Shown here piece by piece: positions 41,062 through 49,812 of a stretch of 64,000 nucleotides of DNA. Each line of letters begins with the position of its first letter. The stretch's first letter is position 1. The translations under genes and the position numbers were made by a program. The DNA comes from Eubacteriaceae bacterium CHKCI004 (GTDB lineage: Bacteria; Bacillota; Clostridia; Lachnospirales; Lachnospiraceae), in the NCBI GenBank assembly GCA_900016875.1, contig FCNR01000030.1, positions 41,478 through 105,477 of the forward strand. The letters run 5' to 3'. The notes beneath the pieces are model-generated. The model made no database searches and was not told where the DNA came from. It worked only from the letters and a program-made list of their open reading frames with translations.

Positions 41062-42270
41062 TCAGTCTGCCAGCGAAAACTTATCATGCACTGCGTTAAT
41101 CGCTCTTTCTACATATTTCTGGTCAATGAGAACTGTAACACGGATCTCGGAAGTGCTGATCATCTTGATGTTTACGCCGCAGTCATAAAGCGCCTCAAAC
41201 ATAGATGCCGCCACGCCCGGATTACTCATCATGCCGGCGCCCACGATAGACAGCTTCGCCACATCTTTTTCCTCGTCAATCTTTTTGTAATCACTCTTCG
41301 GAAAGCTCTTCTGAATGATCGCCACTGCCTCGTCCGCCACATCTTCTGCCACAGTAAAGGAAATATCCTTTGTACCGTCGCGGCCGATGGACTGTAAGAT
41401 CACATCCACATTGATATTGTATTTCGCCAGCGCATTAAATAAATGGAAGGCGACTCCCGGTTCATCTTTTAATCCAACTACTGCAATTCTGGTGGCGTTT
41501 TTATCTACTGCCACGCCGCTGACAAGCATCTTTTCCATGTTTACTTCCTCCCTGACAATTGTTCCTTCGTTTGTATTTAAGCTTGAACGTACCACTAACT
41601 GTACTCCGTATTTTTTAGCCATCTCCACTGAACGGTTATGGAGAACTCCTGCGCCCAGTGTGGATAACTCCAGCATCTCATCATAAGTAATCTCATCCAG
41701 TTTGCGGGCATTTTTCACAAGACGCGGATCCGCAGTATACACGCCGTCCACATCCGTATAAATCTCACAGGCGTCGGCATGCAGTGCGGCGGCGAGAGCC
41801 ACTGCCGTTGTATCAGATCCGCCGCGGCCCAGCGTTGTCAGATTGTCATACTTATCCACTCCCTGAAAACCGGTCACCAGCACAATCTTTCTCTGCTCCA
41901 GCTCATTTCTGATACGGTCTGTATCAATTCGTTTCAATCTGGCGTTGCCGTAACGGTGTGTGGTATGCATCGCTACCTGAAAGGCGTTTAAGGAAACGGC
42001 CGGAACTCCCAAAAAGCCCATGGCCAGCGCCATCATAGATACGGAAATCTGCTCGCCGGTAGTTACCAGCATATCCATCTCCCGTTTGGATGGTCTTGGA
42101 TTGATATCTCTGGCCATCTCAATGAGTTCATCGGTAGATTTGCCCATAGCGGACAAAACCACCACAATATCATGTCCCTTCTGATAATCTTCAATACATC
42201 TCTTTGCAACGTTAAAAATTCTCTCTTTGTTGCCGACAGAGGTACCTCCAAATTTCTTAACGATTAACAT
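41062..42270 (-). CDS. lysC: Aspartate kinase
   Basis: The 402-residue enzyme phosphorylates aspartate at the head of the lysine, threonine and methionine pathways. It has the KFGGTSVG motif at 5-12, FQGVDKYDNLTTLGRGGSDTTA for ATP and aspartate, and two ACT domains (after residue 265) for feedback control. AGGAGG precedes the ATG. It is 27 bp downstream of the phosphoglycerate-mutase-like gene and on the same strand as homoserine dehydrogenase, so this is an aspartate-to-threonine gene set. Confidence 0.96.
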   Translation of the reverse strand: MLIVKKFGGTSVGNKERIFNVAKRCIEDYQKGHDIVVVLSAMGKSTDELIEMARDINPRPSKREMDMLVTTGEQISVSMMALAMGFLGVPAVSLNAFQVAMHTTHRYGNARLKRIDTDRIRNELEQRKIVLVTGFQGVDKYDNLTTLGRGGSDTTAVALAAALHADACEIYTDVDGVYTADPRLVKNARKLDEITYDEMLELSTLGAGVLHNRSVEMAKKYGVQLVVRSSLNTNEGTIVREEVNMEKMLVSGVAVDKNATRIAVVGLKDEPGVAFHLFNALAKYNINVDVILQSIGRDGTKDISFTVAEDVADEAVAIIQKSFPKSDYKKIDEEKDVAKLSIVGAGMMSNPGVAASMFEALYDCGVNIKMISTSEIRVTVLIDQKYVERAINAVHDKFSLAD

Positions 42271-42297
42271 AGTGTCCTCCTGATTTCTAATGGTATT

Positions 42298-43497
42298 TTA
42301 ATCTAAAAAGTATTCCATCAACGCTGCGCCTGACGGCATGTCGATGCCGGAGGCTGCCGCCTCTCTCTCATTATAATGCCACATGCGGCTGCCGTGATTG
42401 GTGCTGTCAAACAGCATATACGGCACAGGATCGCTGGAATGAGTCCGCAGCACGATCGGCGTCGGATGATCCGGAAGAACCAGCATACGATAATCCTCAC
42501 CGGAAGCGTCCATGCCTTCCTTCACCACCCTGATGACTCTCTGATCCAGGTACTCAATGGATTTTATTTTGCGTTCCACGCTGCCCTGGTGTCCCATCTC
42601 ATCCGGTGCTTCCACATGGATGTAGGCAAAATCATAACCGTCTTTTGTGAGCGCGTCTACCGCTGCCTGAGCCTTGCCCTCATAATTGGTCTCCAGCGTT
42701 CCGTCTGCTCCCTCCACAATGATATTGTGAAGACCGGCGCCCACGCCGATTCCTTTGAGCAGGTCCACTGCGGAGATCATAACGCCGCGTTTTCCTGTTT
42801 TTTCTGTAAAATCATCCAGCGCCGGTTTCGTTCCCGCGCCCCAGAACCAGAGCGAGTTGGCCTTATGAAGTCCCGCCTTCTCTCTGGCAACGTTGATTGG
42901 ATGATTGTTGAGAATCTCATAACTTTTTTCCATCATCTCCGCCAGCAGTTTCTCTTTCGGCAGATAATTTCCGATGGTCTTTGTCAGGATGTCGTGAGGC
43001 GGCGTCAGCTCCACTACATTTCCTTTATCCCAGATCAACAGATGACGGTAACTAGTTCCTGTATAGAAATGGAACATTTCATTGCCGAAGGCTTCCTGTA
43101 CCGCCTGAATGAGAACGTCTGCATCCTCTGTGGAAATCTCCCCCGCACTGTGATCGATCATTTTCTTGTCTTTATATTCTGTCTCCTCATCGGAAACTGT
43201 CACGATATTGCACCGGATGGCAATATCGGTATCTTTCATAGGAACGCCGATGCTCAGAGCCTCCAGCGGAGAACGCCCCGTATAATATTTTTTCGGATCA
43301 TAGCCAAGCACGGAAAGATTCGCCGTATCACTTCCCGGACTCATACCTGCCGGAATGGTGTGCACCTGGCCGATCTCTGATTTCTGCGCCAATTCATCCA
43401 TCATCGGGGTATTGGCATATTCCAGCGGCGTCTGCTCGTTCAGTTCATCTATAGGATAATCTGCCATGCCATCGCCAAGCACCACGATATATTTCAT
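42298..43497 (-). CDS. Cofactor-independent phosphoglycerate mutase-like protein, putative homoserine kinase
   Basis: The 399-residue protein belongs to the alkaline-phosphatase superfamily of archaeal-type (ApgM) mutases: VVLGDGMAD at 5-13, the nucleophile loop AGMSPGSDTANLSVLGYDP near 50-68, HVEAPDEMGHQG and PDHPTPI for metal binding. A subgroup of this family is proposed to be an alternative homoserine kinase because of gene context. Here it lies between homoserine dehydrogenase and aspartokinase genes with no thrB visible, which supports that role. The start at 43497 follows AAAGGAG. Fold certain, function inferred. Confidence 0.85.
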   Translation of the reverse strand: MKYIVVLGDGMADYPIDELNEQTPLEYANTPMMDELAQKSEIGQVHTIPAGMSPGSDTANLSVLGYDPKKYYTGRSPLEALSIGVPMKDTDIAIRCNIVTVSDEETEYKDKKMIDHSAGEISTEDADVLIQAVQEAFGNEMFHFYTGTSYRHLLIWDKGNVVELTPPHDILTKTIGNYLPKEKLLAEMMEKSYEILNNHPINVAREKAGLHKANSLWFWGAGTKPALDDFTEKTGKRGVMISAVDLLKGIGVGAGLHNIIVEGADGTLETNYEGKAQAAVDALTKDGYDFAYIHVEAPDEMGHQGSVERKIKSIEYLDQRVIRVVKEGMDASGEDYRMLVLPDHPTPIVLRTHSSDPVPYMLFDSTNHGSRMWHYNEREAAASGIDMPSGAALMEYFLD

Positions 43498-43627
43498 AAT
43501 AAAGTCTCCTTTCACAAAAGATTACCGGAAAGAATCTTCAGCTTTGCACCTGCTCTCTCCGATAATCTCATCTGTCATCATTTAGTTTATCAGACGGGCG
43601 AAAAAACGTCCCGCGATCTGTTTTTCT

Positions 43628-44836
43628 TTATGCGTCAATACGAATCATATTAAGAATATCATCAAACTGATCTGCAGCCTTGTGGTAGTCGCTTTCCTTC
43701 ATGACGCCGGTCACAAAAGCTGTCTCTTCAATGCCATCCACCTTCACCGGCTCAACAGCGCCGAACGCTTTCTCTACAGACTCCAGAGAAACCTCTTTTG
43801 GCATGCGGACGAAATACCGTCTCTCAAATCCTCCGAAATCACTGAGCGGAAGCTTCTCCTGCTCCCAGATCATCTTAATATGAGTTCCCATATGCTTCAC
43901 ACAGTCCACCACGTCCGCTGCCACAGCGCTGGCTGTCGGGAGCTTGCCGGCTCCTCTGCCGTAGAACATAGTGTCGTCCACCATGTTTCCGTGTACAAAA
44001 ATGGCGTTGAACACATCCTTGACTCCCGCCAGCGGGTGATAGTGATCGATGAGCATCGGGCAAACCATGGCGTACAGCTTGCCGTCGTCGCTCCAGCTCT
44101 TTCCGAGGAGCTTGATACATTTCTTCATCTGACGGGCATACTGAAAATCCTCCGCGGAAATGTTCGTGATACCCTCGGTATGCACATCCTCGAAATCCAC
44201 CTGCTTGCCGTAGGCAAGGGAGGTGAGGATCGCGATCTTCCGGCAGGCGTCATATCCTTCGATATCCGCTTCCGGGTGCAGCTCCGCGTACCCCTTCTCC
44301 TGCGCTTCTTTGAGCACCTCGTCAAAGGCAATGCCCTCTTCTTCCATCTTGGTCAGCATGTAATTCGTTGTTCCGTTTAAGATACCGCTGATCTCCTCGA
44401 TCACGTCGGCTGTCAGGCACTGGGTCAGCGGACGGATAATCGGAATACCGCCTCCCACGCTGGCCTCAAACAGGAAATTAGCCTTCTTTTCCTTTGCGAT
44501 GCCGATGAGCTCCGCACCGTATTTTGCCACCAGCTCCTTGTTGGAAGTGGCTACGCTTCTTCCCTGCAGCAGGGCAGTTTTTACAAAGGTGTACGCCGGC
44601 TCCAGACCGCCCATACACTCTACAACAATCTGAATATCTTCATCTTCTTCAATGATCTTATAATCATGGACTACCTTATCCTGATTAGGGTCGCCCGGAA
44701 AATCTCTCAGGTCAAGGATTCTTTTTACTACAATCCTGTCTCCTGCCTTCTTCTCGATACTGTCTGCATTGGTCTGCAGCACCTCTACCACGCCGGCGCC
44801 AATGGTGCCGTATCCTAACACTGCAACGTTTATCAT
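43628..44836 (-). CDS. hom: Homoserine dehydrogenase
   Basis: The 402-residue NAD(P) enzyme reduces aspartate semialdehyde to homoserine. It has an N-terminal Rossmann motif VLGYGTIGAGV near 6-16, the catalytic core with SGILNGTTNYMLT, EADIEGYDACRKIAIL (catalytic Asp/Lys region), and a C-terminal ACT domain (about 335-402) for threonine inhibition. The start at 44836 is preceded by GAGGAGG. It lies 85 bp after the ACT regulator gene and 130 bp before the mutase-like gene. Confidence 0.96.
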   Translation of the reverse strand: MINVAVLGYGTIGAGVVEVLQTNADSIEKKAGDRIVVKRILDLRDFPGDPNQDKVVHDYKIIEEDEDIQIVVECMGGLEPAYTFVKTALLQGRSVATSNKELVAKYGAELIGIAKEKKANFLFEASVGGGIPIIRPLTQCLTADVIEEISGILNGTTNYMLTKMEEEGIAFDEVLKEAQEKGYAELHPEADIEGYDACRKIAILTSLAYGKQVDFEDVHTEGITNISAEDFQYARQMKKCIKLLGKSWSDDGKLYAMVCPMLIDHYHPLAGVKDVFNAIFVHGNMVDDTMFYGRGAGKLPTASAVAADVVDCVKHMGTHIKMIWEQEKLPLSDFGGFERRYFVRMPKEVSLESVEKAFGAVEPVKVDGIEETAFVTGVMKESDYHKAADQFDDILNMIRIDA

Positions 44837-44921
44837 CACTGTCCTCCTCAATTCTTCTTTCTGTCCGGCAGGCGGTCATCTCCTCCCGGAAAATCATCCT
44901 CATGCCGGTATTGTGCCTTCG

Positions 44922-45365
44922 TTATTCTGCTGAAACAATCTTAAGATTATGGATACCGCGGGCATCCGCTATCTTCTCAAACAGTTCCGTCACATCATCA
45001 GTCGTCGGAAGAACCAGCACGCTCAGCGTAATGAGCGCGATATGATTCACCGGAATACTCTGATGAATGGACAAAATATTTGCATTGCATTCCGCAACCA
45101 CCTTCAGTACATTGGATAAAAGGCCGGGGCGGTCTTCCATCTCCATGACAAAAGTTATGGTCTTTCCCTGAATCTTTTCATGAATCGGAAATATGTCATC
45201 TTTATATTTATAATAAGAGCTGCGGCTGATCCCTACGGCATCAATCGCCTCCCGTATCGTCTTCACTCTGCCCGCGCCCAGCAGGTTATTCACTTCCGCC
45301 ACTTTAAGAAGAACTTCCGGAAGAGCCTTTTTCTTTACCATATAAAATTTAAACGCATTCTCCAT
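44922..45365 (-). CDS. ACT domain-containing protein, PheB/UPF0735 family
   Basis: The 147-residue protein has an N-terminal helix-turn-helix-like segment (VKTIREAIDAVGISRSSYYKYKD near 34-56) and a C-terminal ACT domain (ITFVMEMEDRPGLLSNVLKVVAE near 69-91). The length equals Bacillus PheB. It probably senses an amino acid and regulates; the position directly upstream of homoserine dehydrogenase suggests threonine-pathway control. The ATG at 45365 with AGAGGG six bases upstream is preferred; a longer frame to 45479 would start inside the promoter. Confidence 0.88.
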   Translation of the reverse strand: MENAFKFYMVKKKALPEVLLKVAEVNNLLGAGRVKTIREAIDAVGISRSSYYKYKDDIFPIHEKIQGKTITFVMEMEDRPGLLSNVLKVVAECNANILSIHQSIPVNHIALITLSVLVLPTTDDVTELFEKIADARGIHNLKIVSAE

Positions 45366-45430
45366 AAAATCCCTCTGTCTCCCCTGTGCGGTATTACATT
45401 TACCAAAATACGAGCTAAAAAGTACGTCAC

Positions 45431-45444
45431 ACAAATACATTTGT
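45431..45444. promoter_or_regulatory. Inverted repeat just downstream of the ACT-hom promoter
   Basis: ACAAAT and ATTTGT are separated by two bases, starting 14 bp downstream of the -10. It could be an operator for the ACT/HTH protein (inference). Confidence 0.35.
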
Positions 45445-45457
45445 ATGCCCAGGAAAG

Positions 45458-45486
45458 ATACTATCACATTCTTTTCCAATGTGCAA
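45458..45486 (-). promoter_or_regulatory. Promoter of the ACT-hom operon
   Basis: The minus strand reads TTGCAC, 17 bp, TAGTAT. Confidence 0.55.
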
Positions 45487-45556
45487 CACTCATTTTAACA
45501 TTTTGATAAAAAAGTGCAAAAAAGGAGTGCTGCAAAATATCCTCTGATCCGGACAT

Positions 45557-45586
45557 GCGCGCCTGCCTTCCCGGCAGGCTGCGCGC
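45557..45586. other. GC-rich hairpin between the HD hydrolase and ACT genes
   Basis: GCGC/GCCTGCC pairs with GGCAGG/GCGC around a 4-5 base loop, with CATG on each side. It is about 13 bp of stem, far richer in GC than its surroundings. No T tract follows on either strand. It may be a terminator variant or an extragenic palindrome. Confidence 0.45.
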
Positions 45587-45660
45587 CCGGCATGGATTAT
45601 TTTACAACAACTCCCTGCAATAATTCAATATTTACATATCACTTTCGATGATATCTATGA

Positions 45661-46215
45661 TTATTCATCGGCAATTACATCTCCAAATACCATCTCCACC
45701 ATCCGCCGAAACTCCTGATACTCTTCCAGATCGGACAGATCTGACAGTGCTTCGCAAAGTCCATGGTAATACCGGCCCTGCATCCGCTTGTCCTTCATGT
45801 TAAATCGCTGCCAGAGTTCATCTCCCAATTTAATATAATCAGCGTAAAAACAGCGTATATTGGACAGTTTATCTCCCAGCGCGACAATCTTAGCTTCCCT
45901 CATAGGTTCTTTTTTGAGAGAACGGACGGTGGCCGCCTTCCTCTCCTCCCAGCTCTTGTCTTTATCCTCGCTTTCCAGTCCGACAATACGCGCCACTCTG
46001 TCGCCGAACTCCCGACGGATATCATCAAGGGTCACTGCATCGCAGTCTTCCACTGTATCATGAAGAACCGCAGCGGCAATCACTTCCTCATCGTCTGTTA
46101 TCCTGGATACGATCATCCCCACTTCCAGAGGATGAAAAATATAAGGTATTTCCGTCCCTTTCCGCGGCTGTCCCTCATGGGCCTTTACCGCAAATGCAAT
46201 CGCCTTATTAATCAT
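45661..46215 (-). CDS. Small HD-domain hydrolase (SpoT/Mesh1-like)
   Basis: The 184-residue protein is a stand-alone HD hydrolase: PYIFHPLEVGMIV near 24-36, VLHDTVEDC near 50-58 with the metal-binding His-Asp, and ALGDKLSNIR near 112-121, the pattern of (p)ppGpp pyrophosphohydrolases. No synthetase domain is present. It would degrade alarmones if active. It begins 2 bp after the stop of the EF-G paralogue gene, so it is translationally coupled to a translation factor. Confidence 0.85.
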   Translation of the reverse strand: MINKAIAFAVKAHEGQPRKGTEIPYIFHPLEVGMIVSRITDDEEVIAAAVLHDTVEDCDAVTLDDIRREFGDRVARIVGLESEDKDKSWEERKAATVRSLKKEPMREAKIVALGDKLSNIRCFYADYIKLGDELWQRFNMKDKRMQGRYYHGLCEALSDLSDLEEYQEFRRMVEMVFGDVIADE

Positions 46216-46217
46216 AT

Positions 46218-48311
46218 TTATTTTTCATTCTCCTTTTCTGCTTCCGCTTCTTTTAATACTTTTTCCTGTGCGTCAGCAGGCATCTGTTCGTAGCGGCTGA
46301 ACGTATAGGAGAACTCTCCGCTTCCACCGGTCATAGAACGAAGATCCGTGGAATATCCCACCAGACTTGCCAGAGGAATATCTGCCTCCAGTTCCTGTCT
46401 TCCGCCCGGCAGCGGATTCATACCGAGAATACGTCCGCGGCGCTTATTCAGGTCGCCCATAACGTCTCCCGTATTGGAATCTAAAACATCCACCTTAAGA
46501 TTAACAATCGGCTCAAGGAGAACCGGTTTGGCATCCATAACGCCATTCTTAAACGCTGTGATCGCAGCCATCTTGAAAGCCATCTCCGAAGAATCCACCG
46601 GATGGTAGGAACCGTCGATCAGCGTTGCGTGGATACCGACAACCGGATATCCTGCCAAAGGCCCTTTCAGGCAGCTTTCCGCAACACCTTTCTCCACTGC
46701 CGGGAAGTAGTTCTTCGGCACAGCTCCGCCGAAAATCTTCTCGTCAAATACATATGGAGTCTCCAGGTCTCCGGACGGCTCAAACTGCATTAATACATCG
46801 CCGTACTGGCCATGTCCGCCGGACTGTTTCTTATATTTGCCGCGAACTTCCACGCTGCCGCGGATGGTCTCCTTGAAAGCAACTTTTGGTTTTACCAGGT
46901 CGATCTCTACTTTATATCTGTCAGCCAGCTTGCTTCTTACGATCTCCAGATGCTGGTCGCCCAGTCCGTAAAGGAGCATCTGACGGTTTGCCTTGTCGTT
47001 GACTTCTTTCAGCGTCAGGTCTTCATCCATAAGCTTCTTCAGAGCGGAGGAAACTTTATCCTCATCTCCTTTTGTCTTGGTGACATAACGCATAAATGTA
47101 TACGGTTCCGGCATCTCTGCCTTCTCAAATACGATCGGATTGGCCTTCGGTGACAATGTATCGCCGGTCTTTGTCACAGACAGTTTAGCGATGGCTCCGA
47201 TATCGCCGGCATAGAGAGCGTTTACTTCAAACTGTTCTTTTCCTCTTAATACATAGAGCTTACCGATACGTTCCTCTGTATCTTTATTGCCGTTATAGAT
47301 AGCCGTATCCGGTTTTAAGATACCGTCGGTAACCTTTACCAGAGAGAAACGTCCCACAAACGGGTCAGCGATGGTCTTGAACACATAAGCGCTGACAGGC
47401 TGGGATACATCATAAGTTGCGGTTACCGGCTCCCCTGTCTTCACCTTGGTTCCCGTAAACTGGTCATTCACCATGCCAGGCGCAGAGAAATATTTCACCA
47501 TATCGTTCAAAAGAATATTTGCGCCGTAATCTGTGTTGATCGCGCCGCAGATAACCGGCATCAGATCTCTTCTTGCTACCGAACCAATAATCGCGTTCTT
47601 GATCTCTTCTTCCGTGAAAGGCTCTTCAGCAAAGAACTTCTCCATCAGATCTTCGCTGGTCTCTGCCACGCCTTCCATAAGCTGCATGCGGTAATCATCC
47701 AGCTCGTCATTCTCTCCCTCTTCCACAACTACCTCGTCGTAGCTTCCGTTTGGCTGAAGACGGCACTCAAGCATCTTAACGGCATTGATAAATCCTTTGA
47801 AGACGCTGCCCTCTTTCATCGGCATATGGAAAGGTACGATCTTGTTACCATAACTCTCTCTCAGCTCGTCCACGATGGCGGAAGCATCCACATGCTCATC
47901 CTCCACGCAGGTAATATATACGATAACCGGAATGCCCTTCTTGGCGCAGAAATCAAAACTTCTTCTTGTTCCCACTTCCACTCCGGACTTACCATTGATA
48001 ACAATAACTGCCGCGTCCGCAACGCTCAACGCCTCGTAGACCTCACCGGAAAAATCAAACAGACCCGGTGTATCCAGCAGGTTCACCTTAACATTATCCA
48101 CTTCCAGAGGAATCACTGATGACTGAATGGAGAACTTTCTCTTAATCTCTTCTTTGTCATAATCACTTACCGTTCCACCTTCAGCTACCGTTCTAACTCG
48201 TTTGATGATACCAGTCGTAAACGCCATGGATTCAATGAGAGATGTCTTTCCACAGCCGCCATGTCCCAGTAAAACGACGTTTCTAATGTTCTCGGTTGCA
48301 TATACGTTCAT
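46218..48311 (-). CDS. Elongation factor G-like GTPase (EF-G paralogue)
   Basis: The 697-residue protein has all EF-G domains: G domain with GHGGCGKTS at 16-24 and LLDTPGLFDF, domain II (AYVFKTIADPFVGRFSLVKV), and domains III-V ending EFSYTFSRYEQMP. The G4 position, normally NKxD for guanine recognition, reads YITCVEDE, and the effector loop differs from canonical EF-G. It belongs to the FusA2/EF-G2 side branch whose role is unsettled. GGGAGG precedes the ATG at 48311; a longer frame is rejected. Confidence 0.9.
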   Translation of the reverse strand: MNVYATENIRNVVLLGHGGCGKTSLIESMAFTTGIIKRVRTVAEGGTVSDYDKEEIKRKFSIQSSVIPLEVDNVKVNLLDTPGLFDFSGEVYEALSVADAAVIVINGKSGVEVGTRRSFDFCAKKGIPVIVYITCVEDEHVDASAIVDELRESYGNKIVPFHMPMKEGSVFKGFINAVKMLECRLQPNGSYDEVVVEEGENDELDDYRMQLMEGVAETSEDLMEKFFAEEPFTEEEIKNAIIGSVARRDLMPVICGAINTDYGANILLNDMVKYFSAPGMVNDQFTGTKVKTGEPVTATYDVSQPVSAYVFKTIADPFVGRFSLVKVTDGILKPDTAIYNGNKDTEERIGKLYVLRGKEQFEVNALYAGDIGAIAKLSVTKTGDTLSPKANPIVFEKAEMPEPYTFMRYVTKTKGDEDKVSSALKKLMDEDLTLKEVNDKANRQMLLYGLGDQHLEIVRSKLADRYKVEIDLVKPKVAFKETIRGSVEVRGKYKKQSGGHGQYGDVLMQFEPSGDLETPYVFDEKIFGGAVPKNYFPAVEKGVAESCLKGPLAGYPVVGIHATLIDGSYHPVDSSEMAFKMAAITAFKNGVMDAKPVLLEPIVNLKVDVLDSNTGDVMGDLNKRRGRILGMNPLPGGRQELEADIPLASLVGYSTDLRSMTGGSGEFSYTFSRYEQMPADAQEKVLKEAEAEKENEK

Positions 48312-48417
48312 AATCAGTTCCTCCCGTGTTGTAATTAATATCGTGTTCGGATGAAAAAGCACAAAAAATTTGTCGAATCAACGAATTTTTATGTTATTTC
48401 CAAACAACTCTATGTCT

Positions 48418-48446
48418 ATTTTACTAAAAAATCACCAATATTACAA
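48418..48446 (-). promoter_or_regulatory. Promoter of the EF-G paralogue operon
   Basis: The minus strand reads TTGTAA, 17 bp, TAAAAT. The leader is about 100 nt. Confidence 0.65.
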
Positions 48447-48534
48447 GAGAAATCTAATATATTTTGAACAATTCAGCTATGCGTCTGAAAAGATAAGAAT
48501 GCCAGCGCCCGCGTCACTTTAACACTAAAAAGCG

Positions 48535-48592
48535 TTGACACGTCTCGTTTTTCCGTGTATTATTTGACACAGGCTGATTTCCTATATAAAAT
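48535..48592 (+). promoter_or_regulatory. Tandem promoters of tyrA-aroA
   Basis: The first is TTGACA, 17 bp, TATTAT at 48535-48563. Directly after it the second is TTGACA, 17 bp, TAAAAT at 48564-48592. Both have perfect -35 boxes. The 382-bp gap 48312-48693 holds these and the divergent EF-G-paralogue promoter, with no gene. Confidence 0.75.
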
Positions 48593-48693
48593 GATTGTGA
48601 CCATTCAGTCATGCAAAAGCAAAAGCAGCGTTAGCAGTTGACTTATATATATGGCATTATCGCAAAACGACAAACATTTGGAGGTTTATCATA

Positions 48694-49797
48694 ATGAACG
48701 CAGAACATTTTACCATCGGTTTCATCGGGCTCGGACTCATCGGAGGCTCCATCGCAAAGACAATCCGCCGGGTGCACCCGGACACCGTCATTTACGGATT
48801 CGATACAGACCGTGAAGCAGGCGAGCTTGCCTGTCAGGAAGGCGTGCTCAACCAGTTCTTTGACGCAGTGGATTCCCGTTTTTCCTCCTGCGATATTCTT
48901 TTTCTGTGCGCGCCGGTCTCCGTCAATATCGCTTACCTCAGAGAACTCAAGGATATTGTGGCTCCGCAGTGTCTGATTACCGATGTTGGCAGTGTCAAAA
49001 CACCGATTCAGGAGGCGGTGGACGCTCTGGGACTCTCCCCGCAGTTTATCGGCGGACATCCCATGGTCGGCTCGGAGAAGACCGGCTATGAGAATGCGGG
49101 CGATCATCTTATCGAGAACGCCTATTATTTTCTGACGCCCAGCGACCGCACCATGTTTTATCTGACCGCCACCTTCTCTTCATTCATTCAGGGGCTGGGA
49201 GCACTGGCTGTCACTCTAAAACCGGAGCAGCATGACTATATCACAGCCTCCATCAGCCATATCCCCCACATTATAGCCGCGGAGCTTGTTCATCTGGTCC
49301 GCCGCGCTGACACGGACAACGGAATGCTTCGCCAGCTCGCCGCCGGGGGCTTCAAAGACATCACCCGCATCGCCTCCTCCTCACCGGTTATGTGGGAGCA
49401 GATCTGCCTGAATAATTCCGGCAACATCCGATCTCTTCTCACCGATATGGTCCGTGACCTGCAGCAGGTGATCGGTGAGCTTGACGAAGGGAACGGCGGT
49501 TTTGTCAATGAATATTTCCGGACAGCCAGCGAATATCGGAACTCTGTTCCGGACCATTCCATTGGTCTGTTCGAAAAAGTCCACAAATTGTATGTATATA
49601 TTCCGGACGAACCGGGAACACTGGCCTCCGTCGCTTCCCAGCTTGCCTTCAATAATATCAACATAAAAAATATCGGCATCGTCCATAACCGGGAATTTGA
49701 AGAAGGCGTTCTGGAAATTATTTTATATGATGATGAATCCTGTACCAAAGCAGCACGGGTATTGGAAGAACGAAACTACATCGTACATGTCCGGTAA
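48694..49797 (+). CDS. tyrA: Prephenate dehydrogenase
   Basis: The 367-residue NAD enzyme makes 4-hydroxyphenylpyruvate for tyrosine. It has FIGLGLIGGSIAK at 10-22, DVGSVKTPIQEAV, GGHPMVGSEKTGYENA (catalytic His), and a helical C-terminal domain, then an ACT domain at about 298-367 (VYIPDEPGTLASVASQL) for feedback. TTTGGAGG precedes the ATG. It is followed 15 bp later by aroA in one transcription unit. Confidence 0.95.
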   Translation: MNAEHFTIGFIGLGLIGGSIAKTIRRVHPDTVIYGFDTDREAGELACQEGVLNQFFDAVDSRFSSCDILFLCAPVSVNIAYLRELKDIVAPQCLITDVGSVKTPIQEAVDALGLSPQFIGGHPMVGSEKTGYENAGDHLIENAYYFLTPSDRTMFYLTATFSSFIQGLGALAVTLKPEQHDYITASISHIPHIIAAELVHLVRRADTDNGMLRQLAAGGFKDITRIASSSPVMWEQICLNNSGNIRSLLTDMVRDLQQVIGELDEGNGGFVNEYFRTASEYRNSVPDHSIGLFEKVHKLYVYIPDEPGTLASVASQLAFNNINIKNIGIVHNREFEEGVLEIILYDDESCTKAARVLEERNYIVHVR

Positions 49798-49812
49798 CAG
49801 AAAGGAGAACTC

